A stretch of DNA of 64,000 bases from JBBSEX01 sp038239345 (GCA_038239345.1 JBBSEX010000012.1:62001-126000); one strand, 5' to 3'. Counted from the first letter of the stretch, positions 1-8,953 are shown. Notes: a model not told the origin generated them from the sequence alone. Numbers and translations: made by a program.

Positions 1-260
1 AAGCCCAGATCCGGCCTCGCAGCGGCTTGGCGCTGAAGCATTCGATCACCATTCCCAATAGCCCAGCGACCATCGACCCTGGCTATCGGGGCGAGATCAA
101 GGTGATTCTGTTGAATTTAGGTGCTAACGAATATGTGATGGAAAAGGGCGATCGGATCGCACAAATTGTGATCGCCCGATACGAGGCAATCGAATGGTCT
201 GAAGCTGACTTAGGAGACTCCGTGCGCGGCGCGGGCGGCTTCGGATCGTCTGGCCGTTAA
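1..260 (+). CDS. dut: dUTP diphosphatase (dUTPase), 3' part only
   Basis: Hydrolyses dUTP to dUMP and PPi, keeping uracil out of DNA and supplying dUMP for thymidylate synthesis. The gene enters from outside the window, so only about the last 86 codons are visible. These carry the trimeric dUTPase motifs in order: RPRSGLA (motif II) at the very start, the uracil-binding hairpin around TIDPGYRGEIK (motif III), GDRIAQIV (motif IV), and the glycine-rich C-terminal arm RGAGGFGSSGR (motif V) that closes over the triphosphate. The TTG at 27 is internal, because motif II lies upstream of it in frame. It is convergent with dcd and the two stop codons overlap in a shared TTAA. Confidence 0.93.
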   Translation, partial: AQIRPRSGLALKHSITIPNSPATIDPGYRGEIKVILLNLGANEYVMEKGDRIAQIVIARYEAIEWSEADLGDSVRGAGGFGSSGR

Positions 261-829
261 TTGTTGATGTCGCCTGCAAGCTTGCTGGCGAGTGGACGAC
301 TCTGACCGGCGTACTTGTTGCTGGCCTTCTTGTAGTACGGAACGGAAACTGGCGAAGACAGCTGTTCGAAGGTGAATGAGCAGATGCGCATTCCAGGATA
401 GAGGGCGACTGGCATGCGGCCAAGATTGCTTAATTCCAGCGTTGCTTTACCGCGCCAGCCTGGATCGAAAAGGCCGGCGGTGCCGTGAACGATGATTCCG
501 ATGCGGCCTAAACTCGAGCGCCCTTCCAGCCGACCAAGGACATCGTCATCCAACTCCAAATGCTCCTCGGTAATCGCCAAAACGAACTCTCGCGGTTGTA
601 GGATGAAGGCCTCGCTGGAAGGCACCATGACGGTACTCATTAGATCCTGGATGGCGATTTTCTCGCGCAAATCGATGTACGGATTTCGACTGTGTTCGAA
701 TACGCTAAATTCGTTGCCAAGGCGGAAATCGACCGAGCAACTTCCGAACTGGTCAGGGGGGAGATCGGGACTGATCTTGATCTTCCCTAACTCGATGTAG
801 CGCTTGATATCGACATCCGAGAGAACCAT
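257..829 (-). CDS. dcd: dCTP deaminase, possibly the bifunctional dUMP-forming type
   Basis: Deaminates dCTP to dUTP; bifunctional members go on to dUMP. The 190-residue protein has the dUTPase-like fold signature EGRSSLGRIGI followed by TAGLFDPGWRGKATLELSNLG. The glutamate in LEGRSS is the usual catalytic base. The TAG-FDPG-G-TLELSN context and the C-terminal NKYAGQ...P segment resemble the actinobacterial bifunctional dCTP deaminase/dUTPase more than the E. coli enzyme. This is a family judgement from memory, not an alignment. Together with the convergent dut gene it makes a pyrimidine nucleotide sanitation pair. The ATG at 829 has no strong ribosome site in front of it. Confidence 0.9.
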   Translation of the reverse strand: MVLSDVDIKRYIELGKIKISPDLPPDQFGSCSVDFRLGNEFSVFEHSRNPYIDLREKIAIQDLMSTVMVPSSEAFILQPREFVLAITEEHLELDDDVLGRLEGRSSLGRIGIIVHGTAGLFDPGWRGKATLELSNLGRMPVALYPGMRICSFTFEQLSSPVSVPYYKKASNKYAGQSRPLASKLAGDINN

Positions 830-904
830 TAGTTCATGGTATCAGCCCGTCGCGATCTCGAGATTTCAGCGTGGTAAACTTGGGTTGTCCGCATGCCTCC
901 ATGT

Positions 905-980
905 GGGCGGCTAGCTCAGTTGGGAGAGCGCGGCGTTCGCAACGCCGAGGTCGTGGGTTCGATCCCCGCGCCGTCCACCA
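905..980 (+). tRNA. tRNA-Ala (anticodon CGC)
   Basis: Full cloverleaf. The acceptor GGGCGGC pairs with GCCGTCC, followed by A73 and an encoded CCA. The D arm is GCTCAGTTGGGAGAGC, the anticodon stem CGGCG/CGCCG carries loop TTCGCAA (anticodon CGC, reading GCG), and the T arm contains GTGGGTTCGATCCCCGC. A methyltransferase gene begins 14 nt after the CCA, so the tRNA may be processed from a transcript that continues into it. Confidence 0.96.
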
Positions 981-994
981 AAACAGACTTGTAA

Positions 995-1672
995 ATGCAA
1001 AGCCAAATTCCGCCAGACCAATTGGAACGAATGAAGCGGGAGTGGGACGAGCGGGCTCTCGAAAATGCTCGTTATTACGTCAACACGGCCAAGAAGGACT
1101 GGAGCGATGACGAATTTTTCCTGTCGGGAGAACGGACATTAGCCGAAGAAGTCTGCACCGATCTCACTAATGTCTGCCAGGGAATGCGGCCGGAGCAAAT
1201 GCGCGTTCTGGAGATTGGATGCGGGGCAGGACGAGTTACTCGGGCGTTCAGCAAAATGTTCGGTGAGGTGCATGGAGTAGACGTCAGCGGCGAGATGATC
1301 CGCCAGGCAAAGGACGCTCTCGCCGACCGACCGAATGCTTTCGTGTATCAGAACAACGGCAAAGATCTTTCCGTTCTTGGCGATCTTCAATTCGACTTTG
1401 CTTTTTCTACGATCGTTTTTCAGCATATCCCCAGCCGTGACGTGATTGAGAGTTACGTGAGCGAAGTCAGCCGTTTGTTGCGCCCGGGCCGTCTTTTCAA
1501 GTTCCAGGTGCAGGGCGATACGACGTTGAAAACGAGTCCCGACGATACGTGGCTGGGTGTTCCTTTTTCCGAGCAGCAGGCAGTTGAGATGGCTTACCGC
1601 TGCGGCTTTGAACCGCGTTATCGTCACGGCGCGGGCGAACAGTATTTCTGGTTGTGGTTTTTCAAGAAATAA
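995..1672 (+). CDS. Class I SAM-dependent methyltransferase, substrate unknown
   Basis: 225 residues with the Rossmann-type SAM fold. Motif I is VLEIGCGAGRVTRAF near residues 70-84, followed by the acidic strand end VHGVDVSGEMI that would bind the ribose hydroxyls. The later SRLLRPGRLFKFQVQGD is the post-motif III strand typical of Methyltransf_11/25 proteins. The N-terminal part (KREWDERALENARYYV) resembles an acidobacterial group of small-molecule or glycan methyltransferases, but the substrate cannot be inferred. It starts 14 nt after tRNA-Ala with no clear Shine-Dalgarno, and a membrane-protein gene follows 10 nt after its stop. Confidence 0.85.
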   Translation: MQSQIPPDQLERMKREWDERALENARYYVNTAKKDWSDDEFFLSGERTLAEEVCTDLTNVCQGMRPEQMRVLEIGCGAGRVTRAFSKMFGEVHGVDVSGEMIRQAKDALADRPNAFVYQNNGKDLSVLGDLQFDFAFSTIVFQHIPSRDVIESYVSEVSRLLRPGRLFKFQVQGDTTLKTSPDDTWLGVPFSEQQAVEMAYRCGFEPRYRHGAGEQYFWLWFFKK

Positions 1673-1682
1673 TATTCTAACG

Positions 1683-2510
1683 GTGCGCCGAACTATCCAA
1701 CCTTGGCTTTGGCTGAACCTGTTGAATCTGGACGCGCCCTTGATTGCGGTACTCTGGCAGGTCTTCGTTGCGCGATGCCGGAGGGTTGAGTTGGACGCTG
1801 CACCGACCGCTGTACTTGCTGGGTGCGTGTGGCTGATTTACGCGGCTGACCGGTTATTCGACACTAGATTTACGCAGGATCCCCAGCGCGAATCACCCCG
1901 GCATAAATTTCATCGCCGGCATCGCAAGATTTTGATCGGTATGGTCGGCGTCGTGCTACTCAACACAGCTTGGCTTTCCTGGACACATTTGGCGCCTCGG
2001 ATGTTCCGGGCGGGAATTATCCTTCTTCTGGGCGTCGGGCTGTATCTTGGCGTGATCCATCTGATGCCCGATCGGCTACGGCAATACTGTCCGAAAGAAC
2101 TGATGGTGAGCTTGCTGTTTGCCATCGGAACGTTCCTTGCGATTTGGTCGGATGACCAGCGGATTGGCGGGGGATTCTTCCTGTTTTTCGCGCTTTGCTG
2201 GATCAATTGCACGGCTATCGAATACTGGGAATGGCGGCGGCGCTTGCGCGCGCAGAGCAATGTGCTCCATCGATCGACACTATGGATCGGGACCCGGGTG
2301 GGAACAATCGCGCTCGGCCTCGCCACGTGGGCTATGCTGATTCCCGAGACGCGCGTTCCGGAACCGATCTGCATCGCCGTGGCTTTGAGCGCCACGGGGT
2401 TTTTCGTGCTTGACCGATTCTGGCACAAGCTATCGAGCGATGCTCTGCGTGTGTTGGCCGATGCGGTTCTGCTGAGTCCGGCGGTCCTGCTGCCTTTTGT
2501 CGCGCGGTAG
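1683..2510 (+). CDS. Multi-pass membrane protein, UbiA-prenyltransferase-like
   Basis: About 275 residues and very hydrophobic, with roughly seven or eight predicted membrane segments. An early cytoplasmic-face motif YAADRLFDTR recalls the aspartate-rich magnesium/diphosphate motif of UbiA prenyltransferases, but the canonical NDxxDxxxD spacing is not complete. The basic stretch HKFHRRHRK follows in the next loop. I chose the GTG at 1683 because the frame upstream lies inside the preceding methyltransferase. It sits between two methyltransferases on one strand with gaps of 10 and 7 nt, so a three-gene operon (perhaps lipid or quinone tailoring) is likely. The enzymatic role is unproven. Confidence 0.65.
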   Translation: MRRTIQPWLWLNLLNLDAPLIAVLWQVFVARCRRVELDAAPTAVLAGCVWLIYAADRLFDTRFTQDPQRESPRHKFHRRHRKILIGMVGVVLLNTAWLSWTHLAPRMFRAGIILLLGVGLYLGVIHLMPDRLRQYCPKELMVSLLFAIGTFLAIWSDDQRIGGGFFLFFALCWINCTAIEYWEWRRRLRAQSNVLHRSTLWIGTRVGTIALGLATWAMLIPETRVPEPICIAVALSATGFFVLDRFWHKLSSDALRVLADAVLLSPAVLLPFVAR

Positions 2511-2517
2511 CTTGACA

Positions 2518-3201
2518 ATGAGTTTCGATAGGATCGCCCGTTCCTATCGCTGGCTGGAATATGGAGCCTTCGGCCGTGAATTGGAACGCCGCCGGAGCCG
2601 ATATTTAGGCGACCTATCCGGCCGACAACGGGCGCTGGTCCTCGGGGACGGAGATGGGCGCTTCCTCGCGACGTTGACCGCCCGCCATCCCGGTATGCGA
2701 ATTGACTATATCGATGGCAGCGCCAAGATGCTTGCTCTCGCCCGCCAGCGCATTAGTAAAACCGCGAACGTACAGTTTTATCATGCTGACGCGATGCATT
2801 GGCAATATCGGGATGCGGAATATGACTTGGTTGCAACCCACTTCTTCCTGGATTGTTTTACGAACGAACAACTCCGGACGCTGATCGCTAAGGTTGCCGC
2901 CGCTACGCAGGCCGACGCCCTCTGGATCGTTTCGGAATTCCGGCACGCAACGGGTGCCGGCATCGCCTCAGTGCGCACCAAAGCTTGGATCGCGATACTC
3001 TATCGGTTTTTTCGTCTAACCGCGAATCTGCAGGTAGACCGGCTTCCCGACTATGGCCCAATTCTTACTCAACATGCTTTCCGGCTTCTGCGGGAGGAGC
3101 GTGTGGCGCATGATCTGCTGGTTTCCCAGTTGTGGGTCCGCTCGCTTCCGCTTTCTGATCGCCTTTCGAGCCCGGGACTGCTGTCTGATAACGGACGATA
3201 A
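2518..3201 (+). CDS. Class I SAM-dependent methyltransferase (Methyltransf_25 type)
   Basis: About 227 residues from the ATG at 2518, 7 nt after the previous stop. SAM motif I appears as ALVLGDGDGRFLATL, followed by the acidic IDYIDGSAKML and a ubiE-like DAMHWQYRDAEYDLVATHF. The C-terminal half is helical and hydrophobic (ILYRFFRLTANL), as in membrane-associated methyltransferases. The neighbouring UbiA-like gene suggests a lipid or quinone substrate, which is inference only. The last 137 nt lie antisense to the end of motB, so both genes are translated from the same DNA there. Confidence 0.8.
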   Translation: MSFDRIARSYRWLEYGAFGRELERRRSRYLGDLSGRQRALVLGDGDGRFLATLTARHPGMRIDYIDGSAKMLALARQRISKTANVQFYHADAMHWQYRDAEYDLVATHFFLDCFTNEQLRTLIAKVAAATQADALWIVSEFRHATGAGIASVRTKAWIAILYRFFRLTANLQVDRLPDYGPILTQHAFRLLREERVAHDLLVSQLWVRSLPLSDRLSSPGLLSDNGR

Positions 3202-3895
3202 CGGAAATACGGCGGTTCGAAGCGCTTTCCGGATCATCTACCTTGCGAAGTTGTTGATCGGCGAATCCGCGTACCTGGACTACTTGATTGCTCCGAACTC
3301 CATTGTTCTGCATAACGCGGCGCGCGGCATTGGCCCGATCCGCCGATAACTCCCAGTTCCCGTATCCTTCCCTGTTGAATGGGCGGGAATCGGTATGCCC
3401 TTCTATCAGCAGCGAATTGGGCAACTTGCCGAGTTCCTTCGCAAATAGCTGGATAATCTCTTCTCCGGCGGCGCTAGGGCGCGCGCTCCCACTTTCGAAG
3501 AACACACCGGACTCGCTCTCCAGAAGCTCGATGCGCAAACCTTCGCCTGTCACGGTCAGAGTCATGTGGTCTTTCAGTTTCGGAAACTCGGGGAGTTGCT
3601 TCATGGCCGCCTCTAGTTTCTCTTTCAACTGATTCATGTCGTCCTTCTTCACGGCGACGCTCTCGCCGGTGCCCGCCATTCCGCTGCCCGTTTCCTTACC
3701 GCGGCCGGTTGGGTCGTTGAAGTACACACTGACGGCTTTCTTCGTTTCGGGACTGGCGTTCATGAGCCATAAAACGATGAACAGCGCCATCATCGCGGTG
3801 ACAAAATCCGCGTAGGCGACCTTCCACGCTCCACCGTGATGGCCGCCATGGCCGCCCTTCTTCTTGATTATGATGATGGGTGGTTTGGTGCTCAT
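3065..3895 (-). CDS. motB: Flagellar motor stator protein MotB
   Basis: Peptidoglycan-anchored stator subunit that couples ion flow to flagellar rotation. The 276 residues show a basic N-terminus (KKKGGHGGHHGGAWKVAYADF), one membrane helix containing VTAMMALFIVLWLMNAS with the ion-binding aspartate of YADFVTAM, a plug/linker region, and an OmpA/MotB domain with LIEGHTDSRPF and LSADRANAARRVM. The C-terminus is a Pro/Ala/His-rich tail. motA ends 3 nt upstream, so the pair is an operon. No other flagellar gene is visible, although stators often lie apart from the main cluster. The 3' end overlaps the convergent methyltransferase by 137 nt. Confidence 0.95.
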   Translation of the reverse strand: MSTKPPIIIIKKKGGHGGHHGGAWKVAYADFVTAMMALFIVLWLMNASPETKKAVSVYFNDPTGRGKETGSGMAGTGESVAVKKDDMNQLKEKLEAAMKQLPEFPKLKDHMTLTVTGEGLRIELLESESGVFFESGSARPSAAGEEIIQLFAKELGKLPNSLLIEGHTDSRPFNREGYGNWELSADRANAARRVMQNNGVRSNQVVQVRGFADQQLRKVDDPESASNRRISVIVRYQTAVPGSKGDQKAEASGPTTGKPADHAPHAPPAEAGKHVE

Positions 3896-3898
3896 AGC

Positions 3899-4768
3899 CT
3901 AGGCTCCCGCTCCGGTTCCGCCTTTGCAAGCTGTTTCTACCGCCTTGAACGACGGCCGGACATCGGAAGGAATACTGCGCCGCGCAAATTCAATCGCCAA
4001 CACAGGCGCATCCCCTCGAACAAACGAGATCACGCCCATTCGCAAACAGCGATAGTAATCACCTTCGGCATCGTTCATCTTTGTCAGGTTCGATGCCAGG
4101 GGGCCGAGGAAACCGTAGCACAGAAGAATCCCCAGGAAAGTCCCGACCAGGGCCGCCGCGACTTTATGTCCAATTTCTTCCGGTGGTCCGCCGAGCGAAC
4201 CCATCGTGATAACCACGCCCAGCACCGCCGCTACGATACCCAAGCCCGGTAAAGCATCGGCGACTGTATTGAGTGCGCTCACGGGAACGGTAACTTCGTG
4301 GTGGTGAACCTCCATGTCGAGCTCCATCATCTGATCGAGCTCAAAGTGTCCGATTCCGCCGGTGATGGCCATGCGCAGGGTATCGCAGACGAAGTGCACC
4401 GCGTGATGATTTTTGAGGAATTTGGGGTATTTCGTAAATATTGTGCTTTTCTCGGGTTCTTCGACGTCCGTCTCCAGCTTGATCAAGCCGCCATTCTTCC
4501 GGGAATAGGTGAACAGATCGTTCATCATCTTCAAGGTTTCGATGTAGAAGGTGGATGTAAATTGGCTACCGCCAAGGATACTCATCAGCCCCTTGAAGAT
4601 CTTCATTACCACGCCGAGCGGGTTCGCAATTAGAAGGGTGCCGAGGGCCGCGCCTCCGATAATGACGAGTTCCGCGGGCTGCATCAGCACCATCAACTGC
4701 CCGTGCTCCATCAAGTAACCACCGATGATGGCACCGATCACGATGACGATCCCTACAATTGCAAACAT
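3899..4768 (-). CDS. motA: Flagellar motor stator protein MotA
   Basis: Partner of MotB in the ion-channelling stator. The 289 residues contain four membrane segments: two at the N-terminus (FAIVGIVIVIGAIIGGYLM and PAELVIIGGAALGTLLI) and two in the second half (LPGLGIVAAVLGVVITMGSL and VGTFLGILLCYGFLGPLA). The large cytoplasmic loop between them has the charged residues that contact FliG. The PGLGIVAAVLGVV segment is the hallmark that lines the channel next to the MotB aspartate. The ATG at 4768 has a good site (GGGAGAA, 5 nt spacing). It is transcribed just before motB. Confidence 0.95.
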   Translation of the reverse strand: MFAIVGIVIVIGAIIGGYLMEHGQLMVLMQPAELVIIGGAALGTLLIANPLGVVMKIFKGLMSILGGSQFTSTFYIETLKMMNDLFTYSRKNGGLIKLETDVEEPEKSTIFTKYPKFLKNHHAVHFVCDTLRMAITGGIGHFELDQMMELDMEVHHHEVTVPVSALNTVADALPGLGIVAAVLGVVITMGSLGGPPEEIGHKVAAALVGTFLGILLCYGFLGPLASNLTKMNDAEGDYYRCLRMGVISFVRGDAPVLAIEFARRSIPSDVRPSFKAVETACKGGTGAGA

Positions 4769-4859
4769 TCTGTTCTCCCAACATTCTTATCGGGCGGCAG
4801 TGCAATTGTGTGATATCAATCCGCGCGGATCGAAGAGTAAGGATACCGGCGTCAGAACG

Positions 4860-4894
4860 AAAAAAGCCCCGCGCCTGCTGGCAAACGGGGCTTC
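4860..4894 (-). terminator. Intrinsic terminator after the M16 peptidase gene
   Basis: Read on the minus strand, the stem AAGCCCCG/CGGGGCTT encloses a 14-nt loop and runs straight into six or more U residues. It lies about 23 nt past the stop of the M16 peptidase gene and before motA, so it insulates motAB from read-through. Confidence 0.88.
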
Positions 4895-4916
4895 CAAACG
4901 TAAACGCGATGAACGG

Positions 4917-7628
4917 TTATTTTGTAATTCCAGCCTTCTTGAAATCGCCCGCCTTAAATAAACTTACCTCTTCCGGCTTGAAATGCTTACGGAAAGCGGC
5001 GCTGATCTGCTCTGGCGTCAAGGCGAGCACGCGAGCTTCGAACGTCGCATCCCACGCCATCGTTCGGCCGAACTGTTCGTTGAGGGCCAGTTCACGGGTC
5101 AACGCTGCATCCTGGGACCGGTTGGTTGCCTGCAGTTGCTTCCAGCCAGTCTTCGATTTCTCCACTTCATCGGCGGGAAATCCGTCCTTGATTGCACGTT
5201 GGATTTCTTCCTGATAAGCCGCTTCGACCTTCAAGATATTTTGCGGCGCGCAGATTGCGAACACACCGAAGCTGGTATTTTGCTCCTGGGGCTGGGCGTT
5301 CATGAACGAACCCGTCCCATAGGATAACCCGTCTTTCTCGCGGATTCGTGAAAACAACCGAGAGCTGGGGCTTTGGCCGATCATAAAATTTGCGAAGATC
5401 ATCGCCGGATAATCCGGATCGTCATCCGCCATGTTGATCCGCGTCCCGCCGAAGAACATGGAGTTTTGCTTATCCGGAGTCTCGATCATCTTATTCACTG
5501 GCGTGATTTTTTGCCATGGACGAGTAATTCGCGCGTACGGAGCCGGGCTCTTCCAATTCCCTAAAAGATCGCCGGCAAGTTTTTGAACTTCGGCGGGATC
5601 GAAGTCTCCGACCACAGTCATCTCCGCGCTGGAGGCGCCCGCGAAGTCGGCATAGAATTTCTTAACCTCTTCCAGTGTCACTTTCTTGGCCGCCTCGGCT
5701 TCCTCGTCGAAGCTCATCGTGGCGCGCGGATCGCCCTTTGGATAAGGATACTCATGTTGAGCGAACGCATTGGCGGCGACCGGTTGCGGCTCGGTTTTTA
5801 GAGCTGTGGCCTGGGCGAGTGTCGCCAGGCGAATCTGTTCCAGCTCTGTATCGGGGAATGACGGTTCACGTAAAATTTCAGCCGCCAGCTTCAGCACGGC
5901 CGGTAAATTCTCGTGAACAGTCTCGATCGTCAAGCTCATGCTGCTTACTCCGCCGGTGACGTTGAGGCGAGCTCTTAGTCGATTTAGTTCATCCTGAATC
6001 TGTTGCCTGTTATGTTCCTTGGTGCCGCGGATTAGCATCCTCGATGTGAACTGCGCGGCCATCAATCGTCCTTGCAGACTCTTAAGATCTCCGAAGTGTA
6101 AGACGATCAGCGCATTCACGCCCGCGCCGCGATTCTTCTTCGAGAGCATGGCCAGCTTCAGACCGGAAGGCAGCGTTGCGTGCTTGGTTCGGGCATCGAT
6201 ATTCGCCGGTGAAGGATCGAAAGCTTCCCCTTGGGCGATTACAGCCGAACCTTTGTAGTCCTTCACCAAAGCGGCGACATCGGGTGGCGCTGGAATTTCC
6301 GCCCGTTGCGAGTTGGTCTCCGGAATGAATTCACCGATCGTCCGATTGCTATCGCGGAAGTACGCCTTGGCAACCCGCAGAACATCCTCCGCGGTGACCT
6401 TTTTCAGTTGGTCGCGAAACAGAAACAGCAGCCGCCAGTCGCCCATCGAAGACCATTCGCTTAATTGCAGCCCAATCCCCGTCGAATTATTCAAACCCAG
6501 CTCGATCTGCTTCAGAAGCGCAGTACGCGCGCGTTCTACCTCATCCTTCGTGGGCGGCTCTTTAATAACCCCTTCGATTGTGGATAGCATCGTGTCGCGG
6601 ACGGCCTTGAGCGATTTATCCAAGGGGACCTCGGCCCTTATATAGACGATTCCCGGCTCACGCAATTGATAGCCTTCCCCACTCACCGAGGCCGCCATCC
6701 GGCTTTCCACCAGCGCCTTATACAGACGTCCCGAAGGATTCTCGGATAGAACGGCATTCAAGACTTCCACCGCTGGATAATCCGGATCGGACCCCGCCGG
6801 CACGTGATACGCCACGCCCAGCGCCTGAATTCCTCCGGCGCGTCGCAGCGTAACGGTGCGTTCACCGTCCTGGGTCGGCTCCTGCGTGTAGGTGACCTGT
6901 AGTTTGCGCGTCGGTTTTGGAAGCGAACCGAAATATTCCTTGATCAGGGCGAGGGTTTTTGTTTCGTCGATTTTTCCCGCTACCACTAGCGTCGCGTTAT
7001 CGGGCTGATAGTAATTGTGGTAGAACGCCTGCAACCTCTCAATCGGAACGTTTTCAATATCGGCGCGGGCGCCAATGGTCGACTTGCCATAGTTGTGCCA
7101 AAGGTAGGCCGTCGAGAGGACCCGCTCTTCCAGGATCGAGGTGGGGTTGTTCTCACCGCGCTCGAATTCGTTGCGGACGACAGTCATCTCGCTGTCCAGA
7201 TCCTTCCTGGACACTCGCGAATTCAACATTCGATCCGCTTCCATTTCCAGCGCCCAGCGCAAATTTTCATCGCTGGCCTGCAGGATTTCGAAGTAATTCG
7301 TCCGGTCGAAAAAAGTGCTGGCGTTGAAGCGCCCGCCATGATCGCCAATTTCCTTGGCTACATCGTGATGCTTTTCCGTCCCCTTAAACAGCATATGCTC
7401 CAGCAAGTGCGCCATGCCGGTTTCTCCGTAATTTTCATGGCGCGAGCCAACGTTATACGTAATATTGATGGTAATCAAAGGCTTCGAGGGGTCTGGAAAT
7501 AGCAGGACACGCAAGCCGTTCGGAAAGGAATATTCGGTGATGCCTTCCACCACAGCGACTTTCTGCTGAGGTAAAGCGATACAGGGAGCCAGCACGCAAA
7601 TGGCGGCGAGCGAGAGTAGCGAGCGCAT
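4917..7628 (-). CDS. Exported M16-family zinc metallopeptidase, two fused domains
   Basis: 903 residues from the ATG at 7628, which has an AAGGAG site 6 nt upstream. A longer ATG at 7670 lacks one. An N-terminal signal peptide (about residues 1-20) predicts export. The first M16 domain has the inverted zinc motif HLLEH (H74, E77, H78) and the third ligand E154 in VRNEFERGEN, exactly 76 residues on. The second half, from about residue 480, is another M16A/M16C pair without HxxEH, so it is structural, as in pitrilysin-type clamshell enzymes. Such fused proteins degrade oligopeptides in the periplasm. A terminator follows directly. No processing partner gene is adjacent. Confidence 0.92.
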   Translation of the reverse strand: MRSLLSLAAICVLAPCIALPQQKVAVVEGITEYSFPNGLRVLLFPDPSKPLITINITYNVGSRHENYGETGMAHLLEHMLFKGTEKHHDVAKEIGDHGGRFNASTFFDRTNYFEILQASDENLRWALEMEADRMLNSRVSRKDLDSEMTVVRNEFERGENNPTSILEERVLSTAYLWHNYGKSTIGARADIENVPIERLQAFYHNYYQPDNATLVVAGKIDETKTLALIKEYFGSLPKPTRKLQVTYTQEPTQDGERTVTLRRAGGIQALGVAYHVPAGSDPDYPAVEVLNAVLSENPSGRLYKALVESRMAASVSGEGYQLREPGIVYIRAEVPLDKSLKAVRDTMLSTIEGVIKEPPTKDEVERARTALLKQIELGLNNSTGIGLQLSEWSSMGDWRLLFLFRDQLKKVTAEDVLRVAKAYFRDSNRTIGEFIPETNSQRAEIPAPPDVAALVKDYKGSAVIAQGEAFDPSPANIDARTKHATLPSGLKLAMLSKKNRGAGVNALIVLHFGDLKSLQGRLMAAQFTSRMLIRGTKEHNRQQIQDELNRLRARLNVTGGVSSMSLTIETVHENLPAVLKLAAEILREPSFPDTELEQIRLATLAQATALKTEPQPVAANAFAQHEYPYPKGDPRATMSFDEEAEAAKKVTLEEVKKFYADFAGASSAEMTVVGDFDPAEVQKLAGDLLGNWKSPAPYARITRPWQKITPVNKMIETPDKQNSMFFGGTRINMADDDPDYPAMIFANFMIGQSPSSRLFSRIREKDGLSYGTGSFMNAQPQEQNTSFGVFAICAPQNILKVEAAYQEEIQRAIKDGFPADEVEKSKTGWKQLQATNRSQDAALTRELALNEQFGRTMAWDATFEARVLALTPEQISAAFRKHFKPEEVSLFKAGDFKKAGITK

Positions 7629-7695
7629 TCTTAAACTCCTTATCGGGTGGTGAGGGGAAACGCTTAACATTTCGACGGACCCTCGTGCGGGAACG

Positions 7696-8067
7696 TCACG
7701 GCAACTTCTTGCACTGACCGCGATATGGTGTTCCGCAGGCTACTAATTTAGCGCAATACGCTAATCTATATGAATTTCGCCGGTATGGAGCGCAGTTTTT
7801 TTCCTCAGGAACGCCAGTGGAACAACAGCCATCGGCCAGTATCCGGAAGGGGTCGATAAACGCCTGCCATCGCTCGCGGGTGATCGATGCGAAGGCCAGG
7901 GATTGATCCAGTAGCGCGCCTAGAAGTGTTTGCATCGACAGCGGCAGTGCGATTGTGCTGGCGTACAAAACGAAGCCAATGATGAAAAGATGACGGTGGA
8001 GGGTATGAAATTGCAATCTTTGAGGAGCCGCAAATCGATTACGGGATCCGTTTTCGGCAACTCCCAA
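7696..8067 (-). other. Weak open frame, possible small membrane protein or remnant
   Basis: The stretch from 7629 to 8398 has no confidently supported gene. This 123-codon frame starts only with TTG. It contains one plausible membrane helix (HLFIIGFVLYASTIALPL) and a cysteine-rich tail with seven Cys in the last 50 residues. A second minus-strand frame (7920-8231, also TTG-started) overlaps its beginning and reads as protein-like up to about 8040. The two may be one gene broken by a frameshift, or neither may be coding. No family is recognised and no ribosome site is visible. Confidence 0.2.
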
Positions 8068-8398
8068 ATCCGCAAAGGAAAGACTTGACGGTGATAATCA
8101 TGACGCAGGTAACACAAAAACGCTTCCGGCCGAAGAGTGTTGAGAGCGATCCGCGCAGCGGAAGCACGAATCGAGTCGGCGAGCAGGTATGCCGTCCGCA
8201 CCAATGTGGCCGCGTCGGTCGTGTAACCCAAATCACCCGCGCTGTGCGAAAAGGGGATTATACAGGGGTTGATCGTTCGATCATCGAGCTTAGGTCCTGG
8301 ACCTGGCGTGGAAGCGGCAGCAATTTCTCATCGACAATATCAGTGGACCTGCCACCTTGATGATCAAAACAATCGGTTCTGAAGAAATTTTGGATCGC

Positions 8399-8953
8399 TT
8401 AGTTCGAAGCGCCGGCTGGAGGGCCCTTGATGCTCCGCTCGAGCCGTTTCGTCAGCCGCGCGGCTGTTTGATCCAAGGTTTTAGTTTGGGAATTTTTGGG
8501 CGGATCGTAATTTGACCACAGAACCGTGTGCGTTTTTCTGTCGATCAGGAACACCATTCCCCGGCCCCGCGAAAAAGACGTTAACTTAGCGGTGGTCTCT
8601 TTGGCGGGGTCCCAATTATCTTTACTCTTATCCTTGTCTTTGTCCTCTTCCTTCTTGGGAGGGGCAGGCGGAGGATACAGATCTTTTAGTTTTGCCTCAA
8701 AGGACTCGCCGATATGATCGGTGAAAATCGCGTCCGCTTTCTGCGGATCGGTGACGATCTGGAAGAGACCGGAGCGGATCAAATGATTAGCAATGTACTG
8801 ATCAAAGCCGTTTCCCATGGGCAGCATGTATACCGCCTGCACCTTCAGCAATGCCGGATTGGGGGGCGTGACGTTGGCCGCCTTCGCTAAAAACGCCAGG
8901 CAAACGAACACGGTGGGGAAAGCTTTCATCCTCTTCAGCATAACGCCTGTCAT
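8399..8953 (-). CDS. Exported conserved hypothetical protein
   Basis: Up to 184 residues; the start could be the ATG at 8953, 8941 or 8929. An N-terminal signal peptide (KAFPTVFVCLAFLAKAANV) is clear. The mature part has a conserved-looking core, VQAVYMLPMGNGFDQYIANHL, then a highly charged Lys/Asp-rich low-complexity linker (EEDKDKDKSKDN) after a PPPAPPKK stretch. It ends with a strand-rich segment, GMVFLIDRKTHTVLWSNY. The layout recalls periplasmic proteins that test whether a component is intact (CsgG/LpoB-like nucleotide-fold relatives), but I cannot assign it. It is transcribed divergently from the glycosyltransferase cluster 90 nt away. Confidence 0.65.
   Translation of the reverse strand: MTGVMLKRMKAFPTVFVCLAFLAKAANVTPPNPALLKVQAVYMLPMGNGFDQYIANHLIRSGLFQIVTDPQKADAIFTDHIGESFEAKLKDLYPPPAPPKKEEDKDKDKSKDNWDPAKETTAKLTSFSRGRGMVFLIDRKTHTVLWSNYDPPKNSQTKTLDQTAARLTKRLERSIKGPPAGASN

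Noticed and set aside
871..1110. Plus-strand open frame across tRNA-Ala
   Set aside because: It overlaps the tRNA and the methyltransferase N-terminus in a different frame.
8085..8360. Plus-strand open frame between the exported protein and the M16 gene
   Set aside because: Low-complexity arginine/serine translation without motif; typical antisense shadow in GC-rich DNA.
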